Program-made: the position numbers and the translations under genes
Assembly: GCA_934091055.1 (NCBI GenBank)
Contig: CAKOKN010000002.1
Coordinates: forward strand, 62,001 to 126,000
Reading direction: 5' to 3'
DNA length: 64,000 nucleotides
Source of the DNA: an uncultured Bacilli bacterium
GTDB lineage: Bacteria > Bacillota_I > Bacilli_A > RF39 > UBA660
Notes under the pieces: model-generated
What the model was told of the DNA's origin: nothing
The model's database searches: none
The model's input: only the letters and a program-made list of their open reading frames with translations
Shown here: positions 9,765 through 18,228 of the stretch, piece by piece
Numbering within the stretch: position 1 is the stretch's first letter
Layout of the letters: each line of letters starts with the position of its first letter

Positions 9765-10430
9765 TTATATACTTTCTTTTCTTATTAATATAAGACTAAT
9801 AATTAGTATTAATATACCCAGTAAAAAGATAATATTATTATAGCTAAAAAATAATTCTCCTATTAAATTACTAGATATATGAATAATTATAGGTATTATA
9901 ATATTTCTTTTTCTTATATATATATAAGCATTTGTTATACCTATAATAAATGCAAATATAATCATTAGAAGATTATTATGTAAAATGGCAAATAAAGTAC
10001 TAGATATAATAATACAAAAAGTATTATTAAAGAATTTATTTAATTTATTAATAAAACTGTATCTAAAAAGAAATTCCTCGAATATAGGTCCTATGATACA
10101 AGAACTAATAATAACCCCAATAGAAGTACTTCTAGTGGTAACATCTATATTAGTATATTTTAAAATAATACTATTAAATATAGTGGCTATAGCTATTCCT
10201 AACATAAGATATGGGAAATAATTATTATTGCCTGTTAAATTAATTTTCTTATTTCTTTTAATAGCGTATATAATATATATTATTTCAAAAATATTTAAAA
10301 TAATAGTACCTAAAAATATAGTTTTATTCTTCCCAAAAAGTAATACTAAAAGAATAAGAATAACATATTGAAGTAATGTAACTATAATTATTTCTCTACT
10401 AGATTTTAATAGACCTCCAAATAACTTCAT
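9765..10430 (-). CDS. CPBP-family intramembrane metalloprotease-like protein
   Basis: About 222 aa with six or more transmembrane segments. The motif IIGPIFEEFLFRYSFINKL (glutamate pair plus Phe-Arg) and the later SSTLFAILHNNL and IIIHISSNLIGEL are the conserved blocks of CPBP/Abi CAAX-protease-like proteins. Members are tied to prenyl-protein processing or bacteriocin self-immunity in other bacteria; the substrate here is unknown. The start chosen is the ATG preceded by GGAGGT; this ribosome-binding site lies immediately past the terminator hairpin of the upstream cold-shock gene. Confidence 0.85.
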   Translation of the reverse strand: MKLFGGLLKSSREIIIVTLLQYVILILLVLLFGKNKTIFLGTIILNIFEIIYIIYAIKRNKKINLTGNNNYFPYLMLGIAIATIFNSIILKYTNIDVTTRSTSIGVIISSCIIGPIFEEFLFRYSFINKLNKFFNNTFCIIISSTLFAILHNNLLMIIFAFIIGITNAYIYIRKRNIIIPIIIHISSNLIGELFFSYNNIIFLLGILILIISLILIRKESI

Positions 10431-10439
10431 AATACCTCC

Positions 10440-10471
10440 AAAAAAATAAGGCAACCAATTCTAGTTGCCTT
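10440..10471 (-). terminator. terminator of the first cold-shock gene
   Basis: Perfect 8-bp inverted repeat AAGGCAAC / GTTGCCTT (10448-10471) with an 8-base loop, followed on the minus strand by a T run. It lies five bases beyond the csp stop and just before the ribosome-binding site of the CPBP gene, so it should separate the two. Confidence 0.85.
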
Positions 10472-10476
10472 AATAT

Positions 10477-10689
10477 CTAAACATTAACATTAGATACTTC
10501 TAATACATTAATAGCTTGAAGTCCTTTTTTAGTTTCAATAAGATCAAATGAAACCTTTTGGCCTTCAGATAATGTTTTGTATCCATCTTGTTTAATCGCA
10601 GAATAATGAACAAAGATATCTTCTTTATCTGGACAATCAATAAAGCCATATCCTTTTTCATTATTGAACCACTTCACATTTCCCTGCAT
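10477..10689 (-). CDS. csp: cold-shock-domain RNA chaperone, copy 1
   Basis: 70 aa from MQGNVKWFNNEKGYGFIDC, with RNP1 (KGYGFID) and RNP2 (DIFVHYSAI) motifs of the single-stranded nucleic-acid-binding cold-shock fold. The ATG after GGGTAGGTGG is preferred over a longer in-frame reading, because family members begin with this Met and the second copy has the same layout. Nearly identical to the gene at 10963-11175, so a recent local duplication. Confidence 0.95.
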   Translation of the reverse strand: MQGNVKWFNNEKGYGFIDCPDKEDIFVHYSAIKQDGYKTLSEGQKVSFDLIETKKGLQAINVLEVSNVNV

Positions 10690-10761
10690 TTTGCCACCTA
10701 CCCTTCCGCTTTTCCACAAGAATATTATAAAGTACTACAAAGCGTTTTTGCGAACAAAAAA

Positions 10762-10790
10762 GTAAAACAAAAATCAATAAAAATTCTTGA
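10762..10790 (-). promoter_or_regulatory. conserved block upstream of csp copy 1
   Basis: About 29 bp (GTAAAACAAAAATCAAT through ATTCTTGA on the plus strand) are also found upstream of csp copy 2 at 11251-11280. Between this block and each start lies a minus-strand TATAAT followed by ATTCTTGT. The block sits around 40-65 bp upstream of the -10, where an UP element or operator would act. It is retained although most of the intervening spacer has diverged. Confidence 0.5.
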
Positions 10791-10920
10791 GATGAACTAT
10801 ACTACAAGCAAATAAATAATACTATATGTTCATTATAAAAAATAGATATTGGTTATATCTAAATAAAAGGTCGGGTAAAAATATAAATCGTTAACTAATT
10901 GTATACCATAAGTAATAAAT

Positions 10921-10954
10921 AAAAAAAGATAGCTTAAGTACATCTAGCTGTCTT
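10921..10954 (-). terminator. terminator of the second cold-shock gene
   Basis: Minus-strand hairpin AAGACAGCT / AGCTATCTT with one mismatch, followed by a run of seven T. It lies directly downstream of the csp copy 2 stop codon. Confidence 0.75.
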
Positions 10955-10962
10955 ATATGTTT

Positions 10963-11175
10963 TTAAACGTTAACGTTAGATACTGCTAGTACATTAATAG
11001 CTTGAAGCCCTTTTGCAGTCTCAATAAGATCAAAAGAAACTTCCTGCCCTTCAGATAATGTCTTATATCCATCTTGCTTAATTGCAGAATAATGAACAAA
11101 GATATCTTCCTTTTGTGGACAGTCAATAAAGCCATATCCCTTGTCATTATTAAACCATTTAACACGACCTTGCAT
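10963..11175 (-). CDS. csp: cold-shock-domain RNA chaperone, copy 2
   Basis: 70 aa, MQGRVKWFNNDKGYGFIDC, with RNP1 KGYGFID and RNP2 DIFVHYSAI. It differs from copy 1 at only a few residues. Start chosen at the ATG after GGGTAGGTG. It has its own promoter-like TATAAT and its own terminator, so the two paralogues are separate transcription units that could respond differently. Confidence 0.95.
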   Translation of the reverse strand: MQGRVKWFNNDKGYGFIDCPQKEDIFVHYSAIKQDGYKTLSEGQEVSFDLIETAKGLQAINVLAVSNVNV

Positions 11176-11390
11176 TAATAACACCTACCCTTCTACTTTT
11201 CCCTACAAGAATATTATAACCAATAAATTAACTAGTTTGCAACAATTTAAGTAAGACAAAAATCGATAAAAAATTCTTGAAGATAACTGACACAACCCCA
11301 TAATAACATAAGAGCTTAGTAGATAATATCAAAAAAGAAATGAAACAAAAAAATCAAGATAAAAATAAAGCTGTTAACTATAAGCATACA

Positions 11391-11426
11391 TAAAAAAATA
11401 AAGCAGTTTATTAAGCTACTTTATTT
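11391..11426 (-). terminator. terminator after parB
   Basis: Inverted repeat AAATAAAG / CTTTATTT (11396-11403 and 11419-11426) followed on the minus strand by a T run. The 5' arm overlaps the last codons and stop of parB. Confidence 0.75.
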
Positions 11427-12294
11427 CGATATTTAATATTTCTAAAATTCTATTTAAATCTTTAGTATTTTCAAAGTAAATATTAATTTTTCTATTATCA
11501 ATTTTAACTTTAGTATCTAGAATTTCTCTCATTTCATTTTCTATTTGTTCATAATCATTTTCTTTTTCTCTTCTGTTAATTGGCACACGTTTCTTAATTT
11601 CTTCTTTTTTGCTAATATCTTCAAGTTCGTGAACACTAATATTCTCTTTTATTATCTTATCTGCTAATCTATTAACTTCATCTCTGTCTTCCATCTTACT
11701 AAGTACTCTAGCGTGACCCATAGATATCTTTCCATCCAAAATCATCTTTTGAACATCTTCAGGTAAATTTAAAAGCCCAAGGGTGTTAGTAATATGACTT
11801 CTACTCTTGCCAATCTTTTGAGCTAAATCTTCTTGTCTAATATCCAAGTTATCAATAATACCTTTATAAGCCCAAGCAAGTTCAATAGCAGTTAGATTTT
11901 CTCTTTGAATATTCTCAAGTAGAGAAATCTCTCGCATTTGATCATCAGTAAACTCTTTTACGATAGCAGGTATTGTATTTAATCCTGCCATTTTAGTGGC
12001 TCTAAGTCTTCTTTCACCTGCTATTAAATCATAACCTTTGATGCTCTTTTTAACAATAATTGGTTGAAAAACACCATAATTTTTAATAGACAAAGACAGT
12101 TCTTCTAGAGCCTGTTCATTAAATGTTTTTCTAGGTTGATAAGGATTTGGTCTTATTTCAGATACAGGTATTTCTTTTACATCGTTAGTAGTGGCAGTTT
12201 CAATAATGTTGTTTTCAAAAGTATCAAAATCTAATACTTCAGTAGAAAATAACTCTTCTAACCCCCTACCCAATGCTTTCTTCTTTTGTTCCAT
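11416..12294 (-). CDS. parB: chromosome-partitioning protein ParB (Spo0J)
   Basis: CTP-dependent DNA clamp that loads at parS sites and works with ParA and SMC in origin segregation. The N-terminal ParB/sulfiredoxin-like domain has IRPNPYQPRKTF and GERRLRATK (the CTP-binding GERRxRA motif) near residues 50-110. A helix-turn-helix follows (RQEDLAQKIGKSRSHITNTLGLL), then a linker and a short C-terminal dimer domain. 292 aa is normal. It overlaps parA by 29 nt. No parS palindrome was found in the window by eye. Confidence 0.95.
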   Translation of the reverse strand: MEQKKKALGRGLEELFSTEVLDFDTFENNIIETATTNDVKEIPVSEIRPNPYQPRKTFNEQALEELSLSIKNYGVFQPIIVKKSIKGYDLIAGERRLRATKMAGLNTIPAIVKEFTDDQMREISLLENIQRENLTAIELAWAYKGIIDNLDIRQEDLAQKIGKSRSHITNTLGLLNLPEDVQKMILDGKISMGHARVLSKMEDRDEVNRLADKIIKENISVHELEDISKKEEIKKRVPINRREKENDYEQIENEMREILDTKVKIDNRKINIYFENTKDLNRILEILNIEIK

Positions 12295-13078
12295 TTCTTT
12301 CTATAACCTCCTTAGCTAGATTTAGATAAGCAATTGTTCCTTTATTTCTTGGCTCATATTCTAAGATTGGTTTTCCGTGTGATGGAGCCTCTGCTAATCT
12401 AACAAGTCTTGGAATAATTGTATCATAAACTCTTTCTTTAAAGAAACCTTTAATACTTTCTATAACTTCAACACCTAAATTTGTGTTTGAAAACATTGTA
12501 AGAAGAACTCCTTCAATACCTAAGTTAGGGTTAACTTTTCTTTGCGCTAACATAATAGTATTTATAAGTTGCATTATTCCTTCAAGTGCAAAGTATTCAC
12601 ACTGTACTGGAATAAGTACGGAATCTGCAGCTGCTAGAGCATTCGTAGTAAGTATTCCAAGTGAAGGAGGGCAATCTATTAGTATAAAATCAAATTCTTG
12701 TTTTACTTTTCCTAATTCATCTTTTAACCTTGTTACTCTATTAAAAGAAGTTCCTTGTTCTTTAGCTTTTTTTTCTATTTCAATAAGTTCCATATCTACT
12801 CCTGCTAGATTTAAGTAAGCAGGAAGTAAATATAAATTTTTACTTTTTGTCTTTATAATAGCGTTATTTATACTGTCTTTTAGTGTAAGGACTTCGTAGA
12901 TACTACTTGATATGTCTCCTTTATTAATTCCAACCCCAGTAGTGGCATTTCCTTGTGGATCTAAATCTACTAGTAATACTTTCTTTCCTAAAACTCCTAA
13001 AGAGGCTGCTAAGTTGATACTAGTAGTAGTTTTTCCTACTCCGCCTTTTTGATTTACAATTGCAATAATTTTTCCCAT
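12266..13078 (-). CDS. parA: chromosome-partitioning ATPase ParA (Soj)
   Basis: Deviant-Walker ATPase that binds DNA non-specifically and drives ParB-parS complexes. The Walker A is KGGVGKTTTSINLAASL at residues ~11-27 with the signature lysine, and Walker B-type segments are VLLVDLDPQGNAT and FILIDCPPSLGIL. 270 aa. It is first in a parA-parB pair. In Bacillus this pair follows noc on the same strand; here it lies across rpmH in the opposite direction. Confidence 0.96.
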   Translation of the reverse strand: MGKIIAIVNQKGGVGKTTTSINLAASLGVLGKKVLLVDLDPQGNATTGVGINKGDISSSIYEVLTLKDSINNAIIKTKSKNLYLLPAYLNLAGVDMELIEIEKKAKEQGTSFNRVTRLKDELGKVKQEFDFILIDCPPSLGILTTNALAAADSVLIPVQCEYFALEGIMQLINTIMLAQRKVNPNLGIEGVLLTMFSNTNLGVEVIESIKGFFKERVYDTIIPRLVRLAEAPSHGKPILEYEPRNKGTIAYLNLAKEVIERNGTKEESIG

Positions 13079-13155
13079 AATGTCACCTTGTTTTCCTCAT
13101 ATATAATTGTATCAAAAAAAATCGAAAAAAGAAAGGGCTTTTTTTATCTTTTTAT

Positions 13156-13237
13156 CAGTTCGCACTAAAGTCGCTCACTGCTATCTAAAGCCTAAGGTCT
13201 TTAGATAGATAACTTAAAGCCCAGGTCTTTAAGTTAT
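13156..13237 (+). repeat. dispersed two-hairpin element, copy B
   Basis: Leader CAGTTCGCACTAAAGTCGCT, then hairpin 1 CTATCTAAAG / CTTTAGATAG around loop CCTAAGGT (13181-13208) and hairpin 2 ATAACTTAAAG / CTTTAAGTTAT around loop CCCAGGT (13209-13237). It lies in the 287-bp divergent gap between parA and the repeat-protein gene. That gap otherwise holds AT-rich promoter-like sequence and no gene. Confidence 0.85.
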
Positions 13238-13365
13238 GACCTATCATTATGACTTATCACATAAGTTAAGTATAATAGTATAATTTATTAAATTTTATTC
13301 AAAGTATAGCAAATAATAAAATAAGATGTTATAATCATTATATAATATAGAAGGTTGGTGATTAA

Positions 13366-15042
13366 ATGTTAGAACATATTAAAATTAAGTTAAATGCTAA
13401 AGATTGGAACTTCATGTATAAATTAGCTAAAAAATACTACGAACACAATAATGATTTAGAAGTACCACATCTATTTAAAACACTAAACGGCTACGAAAAT
13501 ACGAACATCAAAGAAAGTTACTATTTAGGAAACTGGGTAGTAGAACAAAGAAGATTATATAGTAATGGTAAACTAAGCCAAGATAAAATCAAACTTTTAA
13601 AAGATATTGGTATTCGCTTCGAAGTAAAAGATTATGAAGCAAAATGGCAGGAAATGTATAACTTAGCTAAAGCATATAAAGAACATTACGGAAACGTAGA
13701 AATTGTTTGCAGCTTCAAAACTGTCAATGGTTACAAATATAACGATGGAGAAGGAAGCAAAAATTTAGGAGCTTGGGTTGCCGAACAAAGAAGACGATAC
13801 AATCAAGGCAAACTAAATACCAATAGAGTAGAATTATTAAATAGCATCGGCTTCCGTTTCGAAGTAAGAGATAACGAAAAACAATGGGACAAAATGTATG
13901 AACTAGCCAAAAAGTATTATGACCATCAAGGCAATTTAAATATTCCTCAAGGTTTTAAAACCATAAATGGCTACGACTACAACGATAGCATCGACTGCTA
14001 CAACTTATCTTCTTGGTTAAATAATCAAAAAACATTTTATAAAAACGGCAAACTATCGAATGATAGAATAAAAAAATTAGAAGCCATAGGAGCTACACTA
14101 GAAACAAAAGATCAAGATAAAGCTTGGCAAGAAATGTATAATCTAGCCCAAAACTATTACAAAAAGAATAAAAATTTAGAAGTCGTATACAGCTTTAAGA
14201 CCAAAGACGGTATTACTTATGATAATAGCATCGGTAGTTATGCTTTAGGTAGATGGCTAACAACACAAAGAAACGCCTACAAGAATGGCAAACTACCAAA
14301 CGACAGAATAAAGAAATTAGAAGAAATAGGCTTCCGTTTTACCCCAAAAACACCTCAAGAACAATGGAATAATGCCTATCTTTTAGCTAAAGATTACTAC
14401 GATGCCAATGGCAACTTAGATATTGATGAAAAATATAAGACCAAAGACGGTTTCGAACTCGCCTCTTGGCTAACAACACAAAGAAATGTTTATAAAAGAG
14501 GAAAACTATCCCCTGAAAAAACAAAAAAATTAGAAGAGATAGGTATTTCCTTTGCAAACAAGTTATCCGAAGAAAATTGGTTAAATGCCTACACCTTAGC
14601 TAAAACCTATTATACTAATAAAGGCAATCTAAACATTATTAAAGAATATAAAACCGAAGATGGCTTCGAACTCGGCGTTTGGTTAGCCAATCAAAAAGCA
14701 AAATATAGACAAGGAAAACTAAAAGAAGAATATGTACATAAACTAGAAGACATAGGCATAAAATGGTATACAAAACCTAGTGTTAAAGAAAAAGCCGAAT
14801 TCTGTAATCATTACAATATCAATTATGATGCAGTTTATAACATATCATATATAGAATTATACGCCAAAACAAAGTTCTTACTTGCAAACGGCTACAAAAT
14901 AGAACAAAACGGTGTATTAAATCCAATATATACCATTAAAGACGAAGATATCCAAAAAATATATGGAATAACTCTAGATGAAATTATCGCCACTTATGGT
15001 ATCATAAAAAAAGAAGATATCCGTACTAAACGTCGTCAATAA
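13366..15042 (+). CDS. array of six helicase-associated (HA) domain repeats without a helicase
   Basis: 558 aa made of six tandem units of ~65-80 residues (about 10-85, 86-165, 166-245, 246-325, 326-396, 397-468). The pattern is W-x2-xYxLAxxYYxxxGNL, then FKTxxGY, then LxxWLxxQRxxYKxGKL and DRIKKLEEIG. This is the helicase-associated domain normally repeated at the C-terminus of large DEAD-type helicases, and is thought to bind nucleic acid. There is no helicase part here. A C-terminal ~85-residue region is separate. Start: ATG after AGAAGGTTGGTGATTAA. Codon use is richer in C- and G-ending codons than the neighbouring minus-strand genes. Function unknown. Confidence 0.85.
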   Translation: MLEHIKIKLNAKDWNFMYKLAKKYYEHNNDLEVPHLFKTLNGYENTNIKESYYLGNWVVEQRRLYSNGKLSQDKIKLLKDIGIRFEVKDYEAKWQEMYNLAKAYKEHYGNVEIVCSFKTVNGYKYNDGEGSKNLGAWVAEQRRRYNQGKLNTNRVELLNSIGFRFEVRDNEKQWDKMYELAKKYYDHQGNLNIPQGFKTINGYDYNDSIDCYNLSSWLNNQKTFYKNGKLSNDRIKKLEAIGATLETKDQDKAWQEMYNLAQNYYKKNKNLEVVYSFKTKDGITYDNSIGSYALGRWLTTQRNAYKNGKLPNDRIKKLEEIGFRFTPKTPQEQWNNAYLLAKDYYDANGNLDIDEKYKTKDGFELASWLTTQRNVYKRGKLSPEKTKKLEEIGISFANKLSEENWLNAYTLAKTYYTNKGNLNIIKEYKTEDGFELGVWLANQKAKYRQGKLKEEYVHKLEDIGIKWYTKPSVKEKAEFCNHYNINYDAVYNISYIELYAKTKFLLANGYKIEQNGVLNPIYTIKDEDIQKIYGITLDEIIATYGIIKKEDIRTKRRQ

Positions 15043-15088
15043 GAATATTAAGTTACAAAAAAATTATTCACATAAAGCATTAAAAATC

Positions 15089-15117
15089 TTGACATAATTA
15101 AAATTAACATATATAAT
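15089..15117 (+). promoter_or_regulatory. rpmH promoter
   Basis: Consensus -35 TTGACA (15089-15094), 17-bp spacer, -10 TATAAT (15112-15117). A DnaA-box-like TTATTCACA (matching TTATNCACA) lies 17 bp upstream, in the place where many Bacilli have the origin between dnaA and rpmH; a single box is weak evidence. Confidence 0.85.
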
Positions 15118-15150
15118 AAAATAGCATTTGACTTGGAGGTGTATTATATA

Positions 15151-15273
15151 ATGAAAAGAACATATCAACCTAATAATAGAAAAAAAGCTAAAAAGCACGG
15201 ATTCTTTGCTAGAGTTAAAGGTAATGTTTTAAACAAAAGAAGAGCTAAAAAAAGAAAAAAATTATGTGCATAA
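15151..15273 (+). CDS. rpmH: 50S ribosomal protein L34
   Basis: 40-residue protein MKRTYQPNNRKKAKKHGFFA followed by RVKGNVLNKRRAKKRKKLCA: the very basic L34 sequence, with KRTYQPN and the HGF block conserved. The family is normally 44-46 aa, so a few residues are missing from the middle and end. It is preceded by TTGGAGGTG and a consensus promoter, and rnpA follows, the standard rpmH-rnpA arrangement. Confidence 0.96.
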   Translation: MKRTYQPNNRKKAKKHGFFARVKGNVLNKRRAKKRKKLCA

Positions 15274-15326
15274 TTTTGTTTTCTTTTTTTCTTTTTATAT
15301 ATTTATATAGAATTAAAGGTGAAATA

Positions 15327-15641
15327 ATGAAAAAAATAGATATAATAAAATCATCAAATGAGTATACAGAAATAATAAATAATAATAGAGCCAAAAGAAA
15401 TAAATACTTTAGTGTCTATTATCGAGATAATCATAAAAGTAATAGATATGGAATTACTGTGCCTAAAAAAACAGGCAATGCCGTGATAAGAAACAAAACA
15501 AAAAGAAGAATAAAAAACATTATAGATAACAATAAAAACACTATACAAAATGGTTATGACTATGTTATAATTGTTAGGAAAGGCATAATAGATTTAACAT
15601 ACAAAGAAATAGAACAAGAATTGTTAAATTTACTAAAGTAA
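15327..15641 (+). CDS. rnpA: ribonuclease P protein component
   Basis: 104 aa. Protein subunit of RNase P, which matures tRNA 5' ends together with the catalytic RNA. The family motif RNxxKRRIKN is seen as AVIRNKTKRRIKNIID (residues ~53-68), with GYDYVIIVRKGI downstream and SNRYGITVPKKTGNAV before. The start at 15327 follows AAAGGTGA and gives a normal-length protein; a longer reading from 15264 overlaps rpmH and adds a hydrophobic tail foreign to the family. Confidence 0.94.
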   Translation: MKKIDIIKSSNEYTEIINNNRAKRNKYFSVYYRDNHKSNRYGITVPKKTGNAVIRNKTKRRIKNIIDNNKNTIQNGYDYVIIVRKGIIDLTYKEIEQELLNLLK

Positions 15642-15651
15642 GGTGATTAAT

Positions 15652-16614
15652 TTGAACAAAGATAAAAATAAAAAAGTAATAAAAGTACTGCTATTAATAT
15701 TCAGTTTAATAATATTAACTGGTTGCACTAAGACACTAACTGATGATAATAAAAAAGTTGTAAAAAATGAAGAAACAGGTAAGGCGCTTACAGAAAACGT
15801 ATTGTGTAGGCCAGCTGATGAAAAAACACTAGAATTATATAAAGAAAATGACGTAAAGATAGATAAATTACCAAAGTGTGAAAACTTTAAGCCATTCGAT
15901 GAATATGAAGGACTATGGACTACAATCTTCGTAAAACCATTAGCCTTTGTAATCATAAAAATAGGTGAACTCCTAGAAAAAACAGGTCTTGGTAAAGGAC
16001 TTGCAAATGGCTTTGCTATAATGTTATCCTGTTTAATAATAAGACTAATATTATATCCATTCACAAAGAAGACTGCTATGCAATCAGAAAAACTAAAAAA
16101 AGTTCAACCACAATTAGAAAAACTAGAAAAGAAATATAAAGATAAAACTAGTGAAGAAGATCAAAAGAGAAAAGCTGAAGAAATGATGTTGATTTACCAA
16201 AAGAATAAGATAAATCCAATATCAAGCTGTCTTCTATCATTCATACAAATACCATTATTATTCGCATTCCTAGAGGCAATCAATAGAACACCAGTAATAT
16301 TTGAAAACAGTTTCTTAAAGTTAGATATGGGAACAACAATATCTCACGGAATAACTTCCAATCTATGGTACTACTATGTAATATTCCTAATTATAATCTT
16401 AGGAACATCATATCTATCATTTAGAAAGACATTAAAAGATCAAACCGCAATGGCAACACAAATGAAAGGAACAATTTACTTTATGTTAGTAATGATACTA
16501 ATAGCATCATTTAGCTTGCCGGTTGCATTAGGATTATACTGGATAGTATCTTCACTATTTACAGTATTACAAAATTTAATCGTAGAAAGAAGGGTCAAAG
16601 GTAGTAATGAATAG
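15652..16614 (+). CDS. yidC: membrane protein insertase YidC/OxaA (lipoprotein type)
   Basis: Inserts proteins into the cytoplasmic membrane alone or with Sec. It has an N-terminal lipoprotein signal with lipobox LTGC near residue 24, then the conserved transmembrane core (GLANGFAIMLSCLIIRLILYPFT, IQIPLLFAFLEAI, FSLPVALGLYWIVSSLFTVL) and the charged cytoplasmic loop KLKKVQPQLEKLEKKYKDK. TTG at 15652 is preferred as start because the GTG nine bases earlier is itself part of the ribosome-binding site AAGGTGAT. It overlaps jag by 8 nt. Confidence 0.94.
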   Translation: MNKDKNKKVIKVLLLIFSLIILTGCTKTLTDDNKKVVKNEETGKALTENVLCRPADEKTLELYKENDVKIDKLPKCENFKPFDEYEGLWTTIFVKPLAFVIIKIGELLEKTGLGKGLANGFAIMLSCLIIRLILYPFTKKTAMQSEKLKKVQPQLEKLEKKYKDKTSEEDQKRKAEEMMLIYQKNKINPISSCLLSFIQIPLLFAFLEAINRTPVIFENSFLKLDMGTTISHGITSNLWYYYVIFLIIILGTSYLSFRKTLKDQTAMATQMKGTIYFMLVMILIASFSLPVALGLYWIVSSLFTVLQNLIVERRVKGSNE

Positions 16615-17215
16615 TCATATATACGAAGCAAAAACAAAAGAAGCTGCCCTTGAAATGGCACTTCAAGAATTAAATGTTGATAAAGAAGATTTAATTATAA
16701 ATAAAGTAGATGAAAAAAACAGTCTACTAAAAAAGAGTGTTCAAATAGAAGTTTACAATATCAATGAAATAGTTTCATTTATCAAGGATACTATAAGCGA
16801 AATAACCAAAAGAATGAATGTCGAAGCCAACTTAGAAGTAAGAAAAAGAGACAAAAGCATTTCTATAACAATCTTTTCTGATAATAATTCAATACTTATC
16901 GGAAAACAAGGCAAGAATGTTGCTGCACTTCAATTACTAATAAGACAAATGGTTAATTCAAAATTAAATGAACCAATATCAATAACATTAGATGTTGGAA
17001 ACTATAAAGAAAAAAGAATTAAAAGTATTGAAGTATTGGCTAAAAGATTAGCAAGAGAAGCTTACAAAACAAAGACAGAAATAACAATGGATAGTATGAA
17101 CTCTTACGAAAGAAGAATAGTTCATTCAGTGCTATCAGATGATAAATATGTCTATACAGAATCAACTGGTGAAGAACCAAATAGAAAAGTTGTTATAAAA
17201 TTAAAAGGAGAATAA
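16607..17215 (+). CDS. jag: RNA-binding protein Jag (KhpB/EloR)
   Basis: 202 aa with three parts: the Jag-N domain (residues ~1-50, YEAKTKEAALEMALQELNV), a KH domain with SILIGKQGKNVAALQLLIRQMV (~110-130) and an R3H domain with MNSYERRIVHSVLSDDKYVYTESTGEEPNR (~165-200). Known partners in other Firmicutes are KhpA and elongation-machinery control. It overlaps yidC by 8 nt. Confidence 0.95.
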   Translation: MNSHIYEAKTKEAALEMALQELNVDKEDLIINKVDEKNSLLKKSVQIEVYNINEIVSFIKDTISEITKRMNVEANLEVRKRDKSISITIFSDNNSILIGKQGKNVAALQLLIRQMVNSKLNEPISITLDVGNYKEKRIKSIEVLAKRLAREAYKTKTEITMDSMNSYERRIVHSVLSDDKYVYTESTGEEPNRKVVIKLKGE

Positions 17216-17265
17216 TCTTCTTTTTTTTAACCCATAACATATAAATTTAGAAGGGAAGTGATACA

Positions 17266-18129
17266 TTGAATTTTATTGAAGAAATAAGTAAAATAATAAA
17301 TATAGAAGAAGTATATATAGAACTTTTTCTAAAAACATTATTCTATACTGTAGTTATAACGCTAATAGAAAAGCTAGGTTCAAAACTACTAAAAAAAACA
17401 AAAGACAACAAAAAAGAATATGAGTATACAAGAGCTTGGAAACTTATAATAAAAATAATCTATATAATTATAATAATGATCTTCTGGGGCCGTTATGTTA
17501 AAAACTTTATAACCTTAATAAGCGTTCTATCCGCTGCCTTTACAATAGCTTTAAGAGATTTAATATTCAACTTTTTTTGTGGATTATATATCAAAATGGT
17601 AAAGCCTCTAGAAATCGAGGACAGAATAGAAATAAATAATTATAGAGGAGACGTAGTAAACATTAATATGATGAACTTTGAAATACTAGAAGTGACCAGT
17701 AATGACTTAACAGGCCAAAGTACAGGTATTATCATTAGCCTCCCAAATTCTATAATTTTTCAATATCCTCTAAAGAACTACAATAAAGCCTTTAAATACA
17801 TATGGGACGAAATACTAGTAAAGGTTCCCCTAGACTGTGATTTATCAAAAACAAAAAGCACCCTATATAAAATAGTAAATTCAAATGAAGTAATCAAAAA
17901 TATACCTTCCAAACTAAAAAAGCAAATAAACAATGTATCAAATAAATATAGAATATACTATAACAAATACGACCCAATAATATATACCAAAATAGTAGAC
18001 AATTACATAGAACTTCAGATAAGATATCTAGTTCATCCAAAAAAAGCTAGATTTGTAGAATCCACACTATGGAACTACATATTGCAAGCATATAAAAATA
18101 ATGAAATAGAACTTTATAAAAACAATTAA
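17266..18129 (+). CDS. mechanosensitive channel of small conductance (MscS) family protein
   Basis: 287 aa membrane protein with three N-terminal helices, the pore-lining one being SVLSAAFTIALRDLIFNFFCGLYI (~85-110). The beta-domain follows: PLEIEDRIEINNYRGDVVNINMMNFEILE, the MscS signature. These channels release solutes on hypo-osmotic shock. TTG start at 17266 after AAGGGAAGTG; no ATG alternative has a ribosome-binding site. It sits between jag and mnmE, which are usually adjacent, as part of a three-gene insertion. Confidence 0.88.
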   Translation: MNFIEEISKIINIEEVYIELFLKTLFYTVVITLIEKLGSKLLKKTKDNKKEYEYTRAWKLIIKIIYIIIIMIFWGRYVKNFITLISVLSAAFTIALRDLIFNFFCGLYIKMVKPLEIEDRIEINNYRGDVVNINMMNFEILEVTSNDLTGQSTGIIISLPNSIIFQYPLKNYNKAFKYIWDEILVKVPLDCDLSKTKSTLYKIVNSNEVIKNIPSKLKKQINNVSNKYRIYYNKYDPIIYTKIVDNYIELQIRYLVHPKKARFVESTLWNYILQAYKNNEIELYKNN

Positions 18130-18228
18130 TAGGTATTTAAAAAATACAAAAAATATGTTACCATTAAACTAGGAGATGATATTATTAACAACGAACTATT
18201 AGAATTTGCCAAAAGAAATAACATAAAT

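Noticed and set aside
15066..15074. TTATTCACA as evidence of oriC next to rpmH
   Set aside because: A single DnaA-box-like sequence with no dnaA or box cluster in the 108-bp gap is not enough.
15264..15326. Longer start for rnpA
   Set aside because: Would overlap rpmH, has no ribosome-binding site and adds a hydrophobic stretch not found in RNase P protein.
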